A stretch of 64,000 nucleotides of DNA from assembly GCA_013215465.1 (NCBI GenBank), contig JABSOW010000019.1, forward strand, positions 36,408-100,407, in the 5' to 3' direction. Both the position numbers and the translations under genes were made by a program. The stretch comes from Colwellia sp. Its GTDB lineage: Bacteria; Pseudomonadota; Gammaproteobacteria; Enterobacterales; Alteromonadaceae. Positions 26,727 to 36,338 of the stretch are shown piece by piece (positions within the stretch are counted from its first letter, which is position 1; every line of letters begins with the position of its first letter). The notes under the pieces are model-generated. The model was not told the origin of the DNA. It did no database searches and was given only the letters and a program-made list of their open reading frames with translations.

Positions 26727-27683
26727 CTAGCTTGCTTGCGTAAGCTCTTTTGCTTTATTTAATGTGTCAGCTGAATTGAATGAAACACAAGTGATTGCTT
26801 TATTAATGCGTTTGGCTAAACCTTGTAATACTTTACCCGGTCCCACTTCAACCATTTGAATTATCCCTTGTTCGCCAAGTGCCGTGATTGTTTCACTCCA
26901 GCGAACAGGACTGTATAATTGTTTAATTAAAGCCGCTTTGATGGCCTCACTACTTGTTTCAATACTAACGTCAACATTATTAACTACATTAATATTTGGT
27001 TTGTTGAATGTTATTTGTTCAAGATAGACTGCTAATTGTTGCGCGGCATCTGTCATTAACGCACAATGAGACGGTACACTCACAGGTAAAGGTAAGACAC
27101 GTTTTGCACCGGCTTCTTTACAAAGCTTACCGGCACGTGCAACCGCGGCTTTATGGCCAGCAATTACGACTTGTCCGGGGGAATTAAAATTAACCGCTGC
27201 CACCACATCATCCTTTTGGGATTTAGCACAAGCATCAATAATCGCCTGATTATCTAAGCCTATAACAGCTGCCATGGCACCAACACCAGCAGGAACACAA
27301 GCTTGCATATATTCGCCGCGTTTCTCTACTAATTTAACCCCTTGGGCTAATGTAAAGACACCCGCACAAACCAACGCTGAATATTCACCTAAACTATGAC
27401 CGGCAAAAACACTTGGTATCACATCAGATTCAGCTTGCCAAACCCGCCATAAAGCAACACTAGCGGTTAACAGTGCAGGTTGAGTAAAGTTAGTTTGATT
27501 AAGTTGCTCTGCAGGCCCTTGGCTAACTAACTGCCATAAGTCATAACCCAATGCGTCTGACGCTTCTTTAAAAGTTTGCTGAACAATATCGTTTTGTGCA
27601 AAGTCACTCAGCATTGCAACTACTTGAGAGCCTTGACCGGGAAATATAAAGGCTAACTTACCTTGAAAAGATAGATTTTGCAT
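26727..27683 (-). CDS. fabD: Malonyl-CoA:ACP transacylase
   Basis: 318 residues. FIFPGQGSQVVAML start motif, catalytic Ser in GHSLGEYSALV and His in VSVPSHCALM. Loads malonyl groups on ACP. Thirty-six bases from plsX, 30 from fabG. No fabH is present between plsX and fabD, where E. coli has one; the initiating condensing enzyme must be elsewhere in the genome. Confidence 0.95.
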   Translation of the reverse strand: MQNLSFQGKLAFIFPGQGSQVVAMLSDFAQNDIVQQTFKEASDALGYDLWQLVSQGPAEQLNQTNFTQPALLTASVALWRVWQAESDVIPSVFAGHSLGEYSALVCAGVFTLAQGVKLVEKRGEYMQACVPAGVGAMAAVIGLDNQAIIDACAKSQKDDVVAAVNFNSPGQVVIAGHKAAVARAGKLCKEAGAKRVLPLPVSVPSHCALMTDAAQQLAVYLEQITFNKPNINVVNNVDVSIETSSEAIKAALIKQLYSPVRWSETITALGEQGIIQMVEVGPGKVLQGLAKRINKAITCVSFNSADTLNKAKELTQAS

Positions 27684-27719
27684 ATTTTTTACTCTATTTT
27701 ACTTATTTATAAGTGAATT

Positions 27720-28769
27720 TTACGGGGGGGATAGCCCTTGCTCTAATGAGTTTTTAATTTTTGTTGGTACTTGTCGCTCTACCTCTTTAACTGCTTCCAT
27801 AATGGCGGAATAAAAAGCAGTCGAATTAGCGTTTCCATGACTCTTAACAACTATACCGCGCAATCCTATCAAACTTGCACCGTTATACTGGTCGGGGTTC
27901 ACCGATTTAAACAGCTTTTTTAAGCTAGGTTTAAAAACAGCCGCAATTAACTTAACTAACAGGTTTTGACTAAAAAGTGCTTCTGACTTTTTATAGACTA
28001 AACGTGCTACCCCTTCACAGGTTTTAAGCGCAACATTACCAACAAAGCCATCACAAACAATAACATCTGCCTTATTAGAAAAAATATCAGACCCCTCAAT
28101 AAAGCCTACATAATTGATATCCTTATTGGTAGATAATTCAAGTGCTGCCTGTTTGATATGATCGCTGCCTTTAATCGCTTCTTCACCCATATTTAGCAAC
28201 GCGATACGTGGATTTTTGATACCGTCCACTTGTGCAGCCATCACCGAACCCATGACGCCAAACTGATACAAAACATGTGAGTCACAAAAAACATTGGCAC
28301 CTAAATCTAACATAAAAACATGTTTGTCATTATCATGGGTAGGCAAAGAAGAAATCAACGCTGGTCGCTCAACACCGGGCAGTGTTTTTAAAACAAAATG
28401 CGCCATAGAAAATAAAGCACCAGTATTACCAGCACTAACGCATGCTTGTGCTTTACCTTCATGCACTAAATCTAGTGTTTTACGCATAGATGAATTTTTT
28501 TTGGTGCGTAAGGCAAAAGCAGGTTTTTCATCCATCGCCACCACTTCTGTCGTTGGAAATATAGATAGCTGTTTATGTTGGACTAAATCTTGTTGAGTAA
28601 TATTTAAGCGAGCAAGTTCTGTTGTAATGATATTTACATCACCACAAAGAATGAGGTGCAAATTCGGCAGACTTTTTATTGCCATTATTGCAGAGGGGAT
28701 CGTTACAAGGGGGCCTTGATCGCCCCCCATAACATCTAACGCTAAGGTTAGTTTATTGATACTATTCAA
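27720..28769 (-). CDS. plsX: Phosphate acyltransferase PlsX
   Basis: 349 residues. LALDVMGGDQGP, SAGNTGALFSMAHF, ERPALISSLPT, LDLGAN and CDGFVGNVALK are PlsX motifs. It makes acyl-phosphate from acyl-ACP for phospholipid synthesis. The start shown is a TTG, which places LALDVMGGD at the usual distance; no better ATG is visible, so the start is less sure. Directly followed by fabD rather than fabH. Confidence 0.93.
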   Translation of the reverse strand: MNSINKLTLALDVMGGDQGPLVTIPSAIMAIKSLPNLHLILCGDVNIITTELARLNITQQDLVQHKQLSIFPTTEVVAMDEKPAFALRTKKNSSMRKTLDLVHEGKAQACVSAGNTGALFSMAHFVLKTLPGVERPALISSLPTHDNDKHVFMLDLGANVFCDSHVLYQFGVMGSVMAAQVDGIKNPRIALLNMGEEAIKGSDHIKQAALELSTNKDINYVGFIEGSDIFSNKADVIVCDGFVGNVALKTCEGVARLVYKKSEALFSQNLLVKLIAAVFKPSLKKLFKSVNPDQYNGASLIGLRGIVVKSHGNANSTAFYSAIMEAVKEVERQVPTKIKNSLEQGLSPP

Positions 28770-28814
28770 GCGTAAATATATTAGCTTTAAATAGGTTGCT
28801 TAAAGTAATAACGC

Positions 28815-28985
28815 TTACTTAGCGATTACTTTAACGCCTTTGTAAAAACCATCAGCTGTTATATGGTGACGACGATGCATTTCACCTGAAACTGGATCTA
28901 CTGATAAATTTTCTGCTGTTATAGCATCATGTGAACGGCGCATGCCACGTCTTGAACGAGACTTTTTGCTTTTTTGAACTGCCAT
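28815..28985 (-). CDS. rpmF: 50S ribosomal protein L32
   Basis: 56 residues: [20 protein letters not shown], then [20 protein letters not shown] and a tail ending GVKVIAK. This is L32 of the form lacking the zinc cysteines. The gene lies between yceD and plsX, its conserved place, with a TAGGAG-type ribosome-binding site just upstream. Confidence 0.96.
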   Translation of the reverse strand: MAVQKSKKSRSRRGMRRSHDAITAENLSVDPVSGEMHRRHHITADGFYKGVKVIAK

Positions 28986-29033
28986 GAGTTACTCCTAAAT
29001 CGGTTATAAGTTAAATTGCTAAATACATTTTAA

Positions 29034-29558
29034 CTATTTAAGTTGTTTTAATACTTCAAATGGATTCGGTTTCTCAAGCTCTTCAGGCAATTCACCCCAA
29101 ATACTGTCAGCATCAGCTGAACAGTCTTCGATGTCATGCCGTGGAATTAATGGAGTAATGAGCATAAACTCTTCTTCCACTAGCTCTCGCAAGTTTACTT
29201 CACCATCTTCATTTAATTCTATTACGTCATAATATGACGGAATTTTTTCAGCTGCTTCTTCATTTTTTGCCGGACTAAAAGTAAACTCTACTTCAAATTT
29301 ATGGTCAAAAAGTTCATTACACCGCTGACAAGTTAATGCAACTAATGTAGAAGCTGTACCTGACATTACTGCCAAGCCACGTTCATCCACATTAAACTTA
29401 ACACTAACTTGAACATGCTCGCTACGTTTTTCACAGTTAGCTAGCAGCCTAGTCATATCCGATAGCTTAAAGACGCCTTCGCACACAAGCCTGCGCTGTG
29501 CACTACGAGATGGACTAATCGTTATTGGAAGTTTAAGATTTTGCATAATGGCGCGCAT
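29034..29558 (-). CDS. yceD: YceD (DUF177), 23S rRNA accumulation protein
   Basis: About 174 residues. LKLPITISPSRSAQRRL at the start, zinc-like pair CQRC, the acidic EVNLRELVEEEF and the ending GELPEELEKPNPFEVL identify YceD. It promotes 23S rRNA accumulation in E. coli and is usually coupled to rpmF. Two starts are possible: ATG at 29558 with a GGGG-rich ribosome-binding site seven bases upstream, or ATG at 29546 (MQNLKLP), which matches homologues better. Confidence 0.9.
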   Translation of the reverse strand: MRAIMQNLKLPITISPSRSAQRRLVCEGVFKLSDMTRLLANCEKRSEHVQVSVKFNVDERGLAVMSGTASTLVALTCQRCNELFDHKFEVEFTFSPAKNEEAAEKIPSYYDVIELNEDGEVNLRELVEEEFMLITPLIPRHDIEDCSADADSIWGELPEELEKPNPFEVLKQLK

Positions 29559-29723
29559 AATAAAGCCCCTTAGGGCAAGTGTCAAAAGAAAATTTGTTTA
29601 TTTTGTTTAAAAACTAAAGATTGTCCTTATAATAGCACTAATAGATTATTTTTTGACTAAAGCTGGTTAACTTTCAAACTTCGCGGCTTTTTATTAAATC
29701 AAAACAACCCTTTCAGGATTTAT

Positions 29724-30320
29724 ATGAAAACCTTAGTACTAGGCTCTACCTCTGTATTTAGACAAAACCTTTTAGAAAAACTCAACTTACCTTTTCACTG
29801 TGCTAAACCCAATATTGATGAAACAGCTTTAGCCAATGAAACACCACAAGCATTAGTGGAGCGTTTAGCGATTGAAAAAGCAAAAGCCGTTGCACACAAT
29901 TTTTCCAATGCACTTATTATCGGCTCAGATCAAGTCGCAGTATGTGAAGGTGAAATTCTCGGTAAACCCCATAATTTTGACAATGGCGTAAAACAACTCA
30001 GTAAATTTAGTAATAAAAGCGTTACATTCTATACCGGGCTATGTGTCTTTGATAGCGCAAGCGATAAGGTGACATCATTAGTAGAGCCCTTTATCGTGCA
30101 TTTTAATGCGCTTTCACAAGATGAAATAGAAAGTTACTTAAAAGCAGAACAGCCTTATAACTGTGCTGGTAGTTTTAAAAGTGAAGCCTTAGGCATATGC
30201 CTATTTAAAAAGCTTGAAGGTGATGATCCTAATACTTTAATTGGTTTACCACTTATCAAGCTAGTAAGCTTATTAAAACAACATGGTCTCGATGTACTAG
30301 CCGAGCAAAAGTTGCTGTAG
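29724..30320 (+). CDS. yceF: Maf-family nucleotide pyrophosphatase (YceF, 7-methyl-GTP type)
   Basis: 198 residues. VLGSTSVFRQNLLEKL, IDETALANETP, the catalytic Asp in IIGSDQVAV, GKPHNF and YNCAGSFKSEALG are Maf/YceF motifs; the residues match the YceF (m7GTP) rather than the YhdE (dTTP) branch. It is a house-cleaning enzyme. Divergent from yceD. Its 3' end overlaps the convergent HAD gene by 24 bases. Confidence 0.9.
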   Translation: MKTLVLGSTSVFRQNLLEKLNLPFHCAKPNIDETALANETPQALVERLAIEKAKAVAHNFSNALIIGSDQVAVCEGEILGKPHNFDNGVKQLSKFSNKSVTFYTGLCVFDSASDKVTSLVEPFIVHFNALSQDEIESYLKAEQPYNCAGSFKSEALGICLFKKLEGDDPNTLIGLPLIKLVSLLKQHGLDVLAEQKLL

Positions 30321-30947
30321 CTCAGTCAAAGAGTCAACGACTACTTTCGGCTGGTATCGACTAAGTACTTCACGGTCATGCACGCCAAAAGTCACTCCAA
30401 TACTATCTACACCAGCATTTTGTGCCATTTTCAAATCGTGACTAGTATCACCAATCATAATAGCCTCATGTGGGGCTATGTTTAATTCGTCTAAAATACT
30501 ATGTAGCATTTGTGGATCAGGTTTTGACGGCATTTCACCCGCACACCGAGTGGTATTAAAGAAGGCACTTGTGTCACTGACTTTTAATACGCGGTTCAAT
30601 CCTTCTCTTCCTTTACCCGTAGCGACAGCCAATAATTTATTATGTTGCTTTAACTGAGTCAGTAAATTCGTCGCATTAGCAAATAATGGTGTCGGGGTAT
30701 TATCCCCTTCTAAGTATTCATATTTATACTGCACTAACATCACTTCAATTTGCTTAGCTGTTATAGAAGTAAATAACGTATTAAGTGCTGTTGTTAAACT
30801 GAGTCCAATAATTTGTTTGACATCATTGTCGGGTGGTATGGCTAAACCAACCGTTTTTGCCGCCGACTGCATTGAAGAAACAATACGATCAACAGAGTCC
30901 ATTAAGGTGCCATCCCAATCAAAAATCACTAATTTATAATTTTGCAT
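30297..30947 (-). CDS. HAD-superfamily phosphatase (Gph-like)
   Basis: 216 residues. Motif I VIFDWDGTLMDS, motif II VATGKGREGLN, motif III lysine in KPDP, motif IV IGDTSHDLKMA. The cap domain is of the phosphoglycolate-phosphatase type. Homologues stand beside rluC in many gammaproteobacteria. Substrate not predictable. Thirteen bases downstream of rluC, so co-transcribed. Confidence 0.85.
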   Translation of the reverse strand: MQNYKLVIFDWDGTLMDSVDRIVSSMQSAAKTVGLAIPPDNDVKQIIGLSLTTALNTLFTSITAKQIEVMLVQYKYEYLEGDNTPTPLFANATNLLTQLKQHNKLLAVATGKGREGLNRVLKVSDTSAFFNTTRCAGEMPSKPDPQMLHSILDELNIAPHEAIMIGDTSHDLKMAQNAGVDSIGVTFGVHDREVLSRYQPKVVVDSLTELQQLLLG

Positions 30948-30960
30948 AGTTCTCTTCTAT

Positions 30961-31941
30961 TTATTCTCTAACTAATTTACTCAGTAGTTTTTCTAAACTT
31001 GGCTCAAGTGGTGCTTCAATCTTTAAGCGCTCTTCTGTTAGAGGGTGAGTAAACTCAATGCTAGCCGCATGTAAAAACAAGCGCTTTAAGCCCTTACCTT
31101 TCATCTCCGCATCAAAATCTTCATGACCATACTTAGCATCCATGGCAATAGCATGACCGCTCACCTGACAATGAACACGAATTTGATGCGTTCTGCCGGT
31201 AACAGGGAATGCACGTACTAAAGTGGCACCACGGTAGCGTTCTAGTACTTTAAATCGAGTTTCTGATTCTTTGCCGTTAATATTATCAACAATCACCACA
31301 CGCTCACCGGATTTAAGATCGTTTTTCCTTAATCCTTCTGTGACACGGGTAAGCTTAGTAGGCCAATGGCCTTTTACTAAAGCATGATAAAATTTTTGTA
31401 CTTTTTTATTACGTAACTGTTCATGTAAGTGTCGCAACGCTGAGCGTTTTTTAGCAACAACCAAACAGCCTGAAGTGTCTCTATCTAATCTATGTACTAG
31501 TTCTAACATACGGGCATCTGGTCGCAGTGCCCGCAGCGCTTCAATTAAACCAAAACTTAAACCACTACCACCATGTACAGCCATCCCAGAAGGTTTGTTT
31601 ATTACAATTAACCTGTCATCTTCAAACAGTATCTGTTTCTCTAAGTTAGCGACAATGTTTAAGCCGGTAGAAACCGCATCCTTTTTTTCAGAAACACGAA
31701 TTGGTGCGATACGTAAAATATCATCTATCGCTAATTTATACACCGGCTTAATACGCTTTTTATTAACCCGTATTTCACCTTTACGCAGTAATCGGTATAG
31801 ATGACTTTTAGGAACACCTTTTAAGGTTCTTAGCAGAAAATTATCGACTCTCTGCCCCGCATCTTCACTATCAATAGTAATATAACGAACTTTAGGCCGT
31901 TCATCAGCCTGAACTACTGTTTTATCTGGTTTTTGTGACAT
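30961..31941 (-). CDS. rluC: 23S rRNA pseudouridine synthase RluC
   Basis: 326 residues. S4 RNA-binding domain at residues ~20-85 (VDNFLLRTLKGVPKSHLYRLL), catalytic Asp in VHRLDRDTSG, and GRTHQIRVH. RluC makes pseudouridines at 955, 2504 and 2580 of 23S rRNA (E. coli numbering). It is divergent from rne, as in E. coli. Confidence 0.93.
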   Translation of the reverse strand: MSQKPDKTVVQADERPKVRYITIDSEDAGQRVDNFLLRTLKGVPKSHLYRLLRKGEIRVNKKRIKPVYKLAIDDILRIAPIRVSEKKDAVSTGLNIVANLEKQILFEDDRLIVINKPSGMAVHGGSGLSFGLIEALRALRPDARMLELVHRLDRDTSGCLVVAKKRSALRHLHEQLRNKKVQKFYHALVKGHWPTKLTRVTEGLRKNDLKSGERVVIVDNINGKESETRFKVLERYRGATLVRAFPVTGRTHQIRVHCQVSGHAIAMDAKYGHEDFDAEMKGKGLKRLFLHAASIEFTHPLTEERLKIEAPLEPSLEKLLSKLVRE

Positions 31942-32706
31942 TTTCCTGTACTTTTTGGTTCAATTCTTTAATGACAGGCAGTTTAACACATTTTTTTTAT
32001 GGTATATCGCCATTTAACCCGTTTTTTAATTAGCTTATCTAGCATTATAGTGGGATAATGGAGTGTTAGTGTTTGAATGTTAACTAGCTTAACTAATCAA
32101 ACACTAACATATGAAGCTTTACAGAGAGACGTAAGAGGCAAACTGCGGCCACATTAATGTGCACCTACTGGAATTTATAGCTTTGTTATGACAAAAACTA
32201 AACTAATACAAACCAGTAAAACAAGGTGAGATATTAAAGGTACGGCCTATTGCAACATTTAACGCGTGTAACTTGTTAAAAATAGCATGAACAGTTTTAT
32301 CACTAAAATGATATTAGCCCTACTCCATAAAGCAATTTTATTAAATTATTTGGTAAAACTCATTTGACCTTTTTCACAAAGGTCAGCGAACAGTTTAATT
32401 TAGCAAAAGTAAGACGTAAAAAATATCGTCCGCTAAATATTAGACTAGAAAAAATGAGATTACTAAAAAGCACGGCACACTAGCTGGGCACATAAAGATA
32501 GATATTGACACTGCTCGCATAGCTTATAACAGGAATGTGGGTATATTATTAAATTAACAATCAGAATTTAGAACAGCTTGATCTGGTGAAATGACAGATC
32601 AATTTGATGACATCCGTGAGGCTGACAAATTGCTGTTACCAAAAAACAGATTGCTTTGTGTGTAAAGCAAATAGTGTGTTGTGACTAAAAATGAGTCACA
32701 CAAACT
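31942..32706 (+). promoter_or_regulatory. 765-bp rluC-rne intergenic region: long structured rne leader
   Basis: No gene is visible. Four or more clean hairpins occur: GTTAGTGTTTGA/TCAAACACTAAC (32065-32108, 12 bp), TGACCTTT/AAAGGTCA (32365-32385), GATCTG/CAGATC (32580-32600), TTGCTTT/AAAGCAA (32651-32670) and TGTGACT/AGTCACA (32680-32700). The last ends 6 bases before the rne ATG, and no Shine-Dalgarno sequence is visible. In E. coli the rne leader is long and hairpins in it bind RNase E for feedback cleavage; a similar role is inferred here. Confidence 0.6.
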
Positions 32707-35700
32707 ATGAAACGTATGTTAATAAACGCTACCCAATCAGAAGAATTGCGCGTAGCACTTGTAGATGGACAAAAACTTTACGATTTAGATATCGAAAGTC
32801 CTGGTCATGAACAAAAAAAGTCTAATATTTACAAAGCAAAAATCACTCGCATTGAACCCTCTTTAGAAGCGGCTTTCGTAGACTATGGTGCTGATCGCCA
32901 TGGTTTCTTACCAATGAAAGAAATCGCGCGCGAATATTTTCCAAAAGGCTATAGCTTCCAAGGTCGTCCTAACATCAAAGAAGTGTTACGTGAAGGCCAA
33001 GAAGTTATCGTTCAAATAGATAAAGAAGAACGCGGCCAAAAAGGCGCAGCCCTAACTACTTTTATCAGCCTTGCTGGTAGCTACTTAGTGTTAATGCCAA
33101 ACAATCCACGTGCTGGTGGTATTTCTCGTCGCATTGAAGGTGATGAACGTACTGAGTTAAAAGCATCTTTAAGTAAGTTAGACCTACCAAAAGGTATGGG
33201 CTTAATTGTTCGCACCGCTGGCGTAGGCAAAGTGTATGAAGAATTAGAATGGGATTTAAATGTCCTACTACACCACTGGCAAGCGATTAGTGATGCTGGA
33301 AAGAGCCGCCCGGCTCCTTTTTTAATTCACCAAGAAACCAACCTTATATTGCGCGCTATTCGTGATTATTTACGTCGCGACATTGGTGAAGTGCTAATTG
33401 ATCGACCTAAAACATTTGAAAGTGTTAAGAAGCACATCGAAATTGTTCGCCCTGATTTTTTAAGTAAAATAAAACTCTATAATAGTGATGTGCCTTTATT
33501 CACCCATTATCAAATTGAAACTCAAATTGAAACTGCTTTTCAACGTGAAGTACGCTTACCTTCTGGTGGCTCTATCGTCATAGACCCCACTGAAGCAATG
33601 ACTTCAATTGATATTAACTCTGCCCGAGCAACTAAAGGTAGTGATATTGAAGAAACTGCACTTAACACTAACTTAGAAGCAGCAGAAGAAATTGCCCGTC
33701 AATTACGCTTACGCGATCTAGGTGGCTTGGTAGTAATAGATTTCATCGACATGACGCCAGTACGTAATCAACGTGAAGTAGAAAATCGCATGCGTGATTC
33801 TGTTCATCAAGATAGAGCGCGTATACAGCTAGGTCGAATTTCTCGTTTTGGCTTATTGGAAATGTCACGCCAACGCTTACGTCCTTCAATTGGCGAAACT
33901 AGCCAAGGCGTTTGCCCTCGTTGTAGTGGTACTGGCCAAGTACGTGGTGTAGAGTCTTTATCTTTATCAATTTTGCGCTTGATGGAAGAAGAAGCCATCA
34001 AAGAAAATACTCTACATGTACAGGCACAAGTACCTGTTCCGGTGGCAACATATTTGTTAAATGAAAAACGCCGTTCCGTTATGCACATTGAGAAACATCA
34101 TGGTGTGCGTGTTTTAATCATTCCTAATCCGCATATGGATACTCCTCAATATGAAGTATTGCGTGTTAAGAATGATGAAACTGTTACTGAAGCTAGCTAT
34201 GACATATCAATTAAACAGGCTGAAGTTGAAGAAGCTAGAATGCCTAAATTTGATAAAGAAGCCGTAAAGCAAGATGAGCCTTTAATCCAAGCAATGGGTC
34301 AAGGAATGGCTGCACCTAAAGTAGTAAAAACTGAAGATGCACCAACAACATCGGTACCTGAAAAAGCTGAAAAGCCAACCGGTTTCTTTTCTTGGTTAAA
34401 GAGCTTATTTACTACTGAAGAAGAAGTTAAAGAAGAGCCTACACCTGAGAGTAAACCTAAACATCAAGATAACCGAGGTCAACGTGGTCGCCAAGGACAG
34501 CGCCGTGGCAATTCTCGTAATAATCGTGGTGGCAATCGTAATGATGATCGCACAAGTACTAAAAATGCGAAAATCGATGATAGAAACCGTAATACTCGCG
34601 ATGACCGTGATGACCGTGATGAGTCTAAAAAACCTCAGAACAAAACTAAAAGTCAAACTCGTAAGCCTGAACATGATAGAAACAAACAGGTAAAAGAAGA
34701 AGTTGTCACTGAGCGTCGTCAACGGAGAAGTAATCGTAAACAAATACGTGTTAATAAACCGAGCAATGTCAACTCTGAGCAGGTAGTTACTCCTCAACCA
34801 AAGGATAAAAAAGACAACATCAATGACAATGCTAACATTACAGCACAGAAAAATAGCACTGATGAAGCAATTAATACTGCCGAGATTAACTCTCCTGAGT
34901 TAACTACTTCAACTGAAACTCCTCGTGAAGAACGTCCTCGTAATAGACGTTCACCTAGACATTTGCGCTCTAATGGACAACGTAGACGCCGTGAGAAAAA
35001 ACCAGAAGATAAAGTGCAGGAAATATCTACTGATGAACTATCAGCGGAAAATATTCAAAGCAATGATGCTATTGAAGCGCGCTACCCGATTCATCAAACT
35101 ACACCAGCGGAACAAGTAGTAGCGGAAGCGTTAACGGTGGAAAGTAAACCTACTACTGAAGTTAAAATGGAAGAGAAGCAACAAGATCTACCTTTTACTG
35201 ATGTTGGAGAAAAACCTCAACAAGAAACAGTTGCAGCTGTAGAGGTACCTAGTCAAACACAAAAACTAGATACCGAACCAACTCAAACGCCAAACAGCAA
35301 CACTGAAGTTGAAGCCGCAACCGAAGTTGAAGCCGCAACCGAAGTTGAAGCCGCAACCGAAGTTGAAGCCACAACGGAAGTTGAAGCCACAACGGAAATT
35401 GAAGCCGCAACGGAAGTTGAAGCCGCAACGGAAGTTGAAATACCAAAGGCTACAGATAAAAATGCTAGCGAGAACAGTATCACCCAAATCAAAGCTGACG
35501 TAGAAGTTAAAATAGAGAATAAAACACCTATTGAGGCCAAAGCTGAAGTTAAAGAGCCTGAGTTAGCTAAAGAAAAAACTGTCAAAACTAAAGTTAAAGC
35601 TAAAAAAGTTGTCACTCCGGCGACGAAAAAGTCACCAATAAAAGATAAAAAATTAGCGAGACAAGTTAGAAAAGCTAATCGTTTATCTGGCCGAGCTTCT

Positions 35701-35859
35701 TCACCAATGACAAAAACTGAAACCATTACTACCATGAACGAAATTCCACGCAGCTCTATGCCAAATGAAGATCGTATGGTGCATCAAGTTTCAGGTCGTA
35801 CAGCGATAGCTGCTGATGTAACCAGCAGAAGTTCAGCAGGGATGACTAAAGCGAGTTAA
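32707..35859 (+). CDS. rne: Ribonuclease E
   Basis: 1050 residues. The N-terminal catalytic half has [18 protein letters not shown], the S1 domain (residues ~38-120), the DNase-I-like catalytic site with the metal-binding Asp residues near 303 (SIDINSAR) and 346 (VVIDFIDM), and the zinc link CPRCSGTGQ near 403-407. The C-terminal ~500 residues are low-complexity scaffold: an arginine-rich RNA-binding part (about 590-690), another basic patch near 740-760, an acidic 6-residue repeat array at ~867-914, and a conserved C-terminal segment probably binding PNPase. It organises the RNA degradosome at the inner membrane. Confidence 0.96.
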   Translation: MKRMLINATQSEELRVALVDGQKLYDLDIESPGHEQKKSNIYKAKITRIEPSLEAAFVDYGADRHGFLPMKEIAREYFPKGYSFQGRPNIKEVLREGQEVIVQIDKEERGQKGAALTTFISLAGSYLVLMPNNPRAGGISRRIEGDERTELKASLSKLDLPKGMGLIVRTAGVGKVYEELEWDLNVLLHHWQAISDAGKSRPAPFLIHQETNLILRAIRDYLRRDIGEVLIDRPKTFESVKKHIEIVRPDFLSKIKLYNSDVPLFTHYQIETQIETAFQREVRLPSGGSIVIDPTEAMTSIDINSARATKGSDIEETALNTNLEAAEEIARQLRLRDLGGLVVIDFIDMTPVRNQREVENRMRDSVHQDRARIQLGRISRFGLLEMSRQRLRPSIGETSQGVCPRCSGTGQVRGVESLSLSILRLMEEEAIKENTLHVQAQVPVPVATYLLNEKRRSVMHIEKHHGVRVLIIPNPHMDTPQYEVLRVKNDETVTEASYDISIKQAEVEEARMPKFDKEAVKQDEPLIQAMGQGMAAPKVVKTEDAPTTSVPEKAEKPTGFFSWLKSLFTTEEEVKEEPTPESKPKHQDNRGQRGRQGQRRGNSRNNRGGNRNDDRTSTKNAKIDDRNRNTRDDRDDRDESKKPQNKTKSQTRKPEHDRNKQVKEEVVTERRQRRSNRKQIRVNKPSNVNSEQVVTPQPKDKKDNINDNANITAQKNSTDEAINTAEINSPELTTSTETPREERPRNRRSPRHLRSNGQRRRREKKPEDKVQEISTDELSAENIQSNDAIEARYPIHQTTPAEQVVAEALTVESKPTTEVKMEEKQQDLPFTDVGEKPQQETVAAVEVPSQTQKLDTEPTQTPNSNTEVEAATEVEAATEVEAATEVEATTEVEATTEIEAATEVEAATEVEIPKATDKNASENSITQIKADVEVKIENKTPIEAKAEVKEPELAKEKTVKTKVKAKKVVTPATKKSPIKDKKLARQVRKANRLSGRASSPMTKTETITTMNEIPRSSMPNEDRMVHQVSGRTAIAADVTSRSSAGMTKAS
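35305..35448 (+). repeat. 18-bp in-frame tandem repeat inside rne (8 units)
   Basis: Eight consecutive 18-base units encode (E-V/I-E-A-A/T-T)n from residue 867, the last unit diverging to EVEIPK. Units differ by single base changes (CCGCAACC, CCACAACG, CCGCAACG), so the array has accumulated substitutions. Copy number is probably variable between strains. Apparent reading frames on the opposite strand here are a by-product of the repeat. Confidence 0.92.
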
Positions 35860-35872
35860 TTAGTTAGACCAA

Positions 35873-35905
35873 GGCTTGAAATATTTATTTCAAGCCTCTT
35901 TTATT
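35873..35905 (+). terminator. rne terminator
   Basis: GGCTTGAAATA (35873-35883) pairs with TATTTCAAGCC (35886-35896), followed by TCTTTTATT. It lies 13 bases after the rne stop codon. Confidence 0.75.
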
Positions 35906-35914
35906 CTACTAGCG

Positions 35915-35950
35915 AAAAAGGTAACAGTTACTAGTAACTGTTACCTTTTT
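35915..35950. terminator. Perfect 36-base palindrome, bidirectional terminator
   Basis: AAAAAGGTAACAGTTA (35915-35930), loop CTAG, then TAACTGTTACCTTTTT (35935-35950). The A-run on one side and T-run on the other make an intrinsic terminator in both directions. It would back up the rne terminator and stop transcripts coming from the IS side. Confidence 0.8.
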
Positions 35951-35995
35951 TATGTCTATAACCAAGCCAGCCTCATATGCAGGATTAGGCTGGAG

Positions 35996-36295
35996 TTATA
36001 CCAATTTCACTAACTATCTGAGCGTTTCTACTTGTTAAAACCACCAACTACCTATACCCATTGAAATAATGAATTAGTCAATTCAGAGCTATGTCAGAGA
36101 AGTTAGAACAAGAAAAATTTGTGCGTATATAGTCACTCTATATCAAACAAATTTGTGATATTATCACTTTTCTGACAAGCATCCAAGGACGCTACATCGA
36201 TGTATGTGCTTAGGTTCAGTCTGGAACTATGAACCTGTGCCTCTAAACCTTTTAACTCTCGCTGAATGATCAATTCATTACTTCAATTGGTATAA
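35996..36295. repeat. 300-bp non-coding palindromic element with TTATACCAATT ends (MITE-like)
   Basis: Ends are an exact 11-base inverted repeat: TTATACCAATT (35996-36006) and AATTGGTATAA (36285-36295). An inner pair of ~35-base imperfect inverted repeats (36053-36088 and 36260-36293) share TGAA-TAATGAATT and ATTCAG. The middle folds again: TGTCAGAGAAGT/ACTTTTCTGACA (36092-36103, 36166-36177), AATTTGT/ACAAATT and TATATAG/CTATAT. There is no open frame. It looks like a miniature, non-autonomous repeat; the left 57 bases may be a truncated second copy. Confidence 0.7.
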
Positions 36296-36338
36296 ATCTA
36301 CAAAAAAAAGCCAGCTACTAAAGCTTAATGCCAGTCAG

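Noticed and set aside
34405..34797. 130-residue minus-strand frame opposite the arginine-rich part of rne
   Set aside because: Antisense to a well-supported gene with no start signal; its hydrophobic composition is the mirror of Arg/Lys/Asn codons.
35249..35735. Several open frames on both strands and other frames across the rne repeat
   Set aside because: They arise because an 18-bp repeat without stops in several frames is read in the wrong frame; they have no start signals and the peptides are pure repeats.
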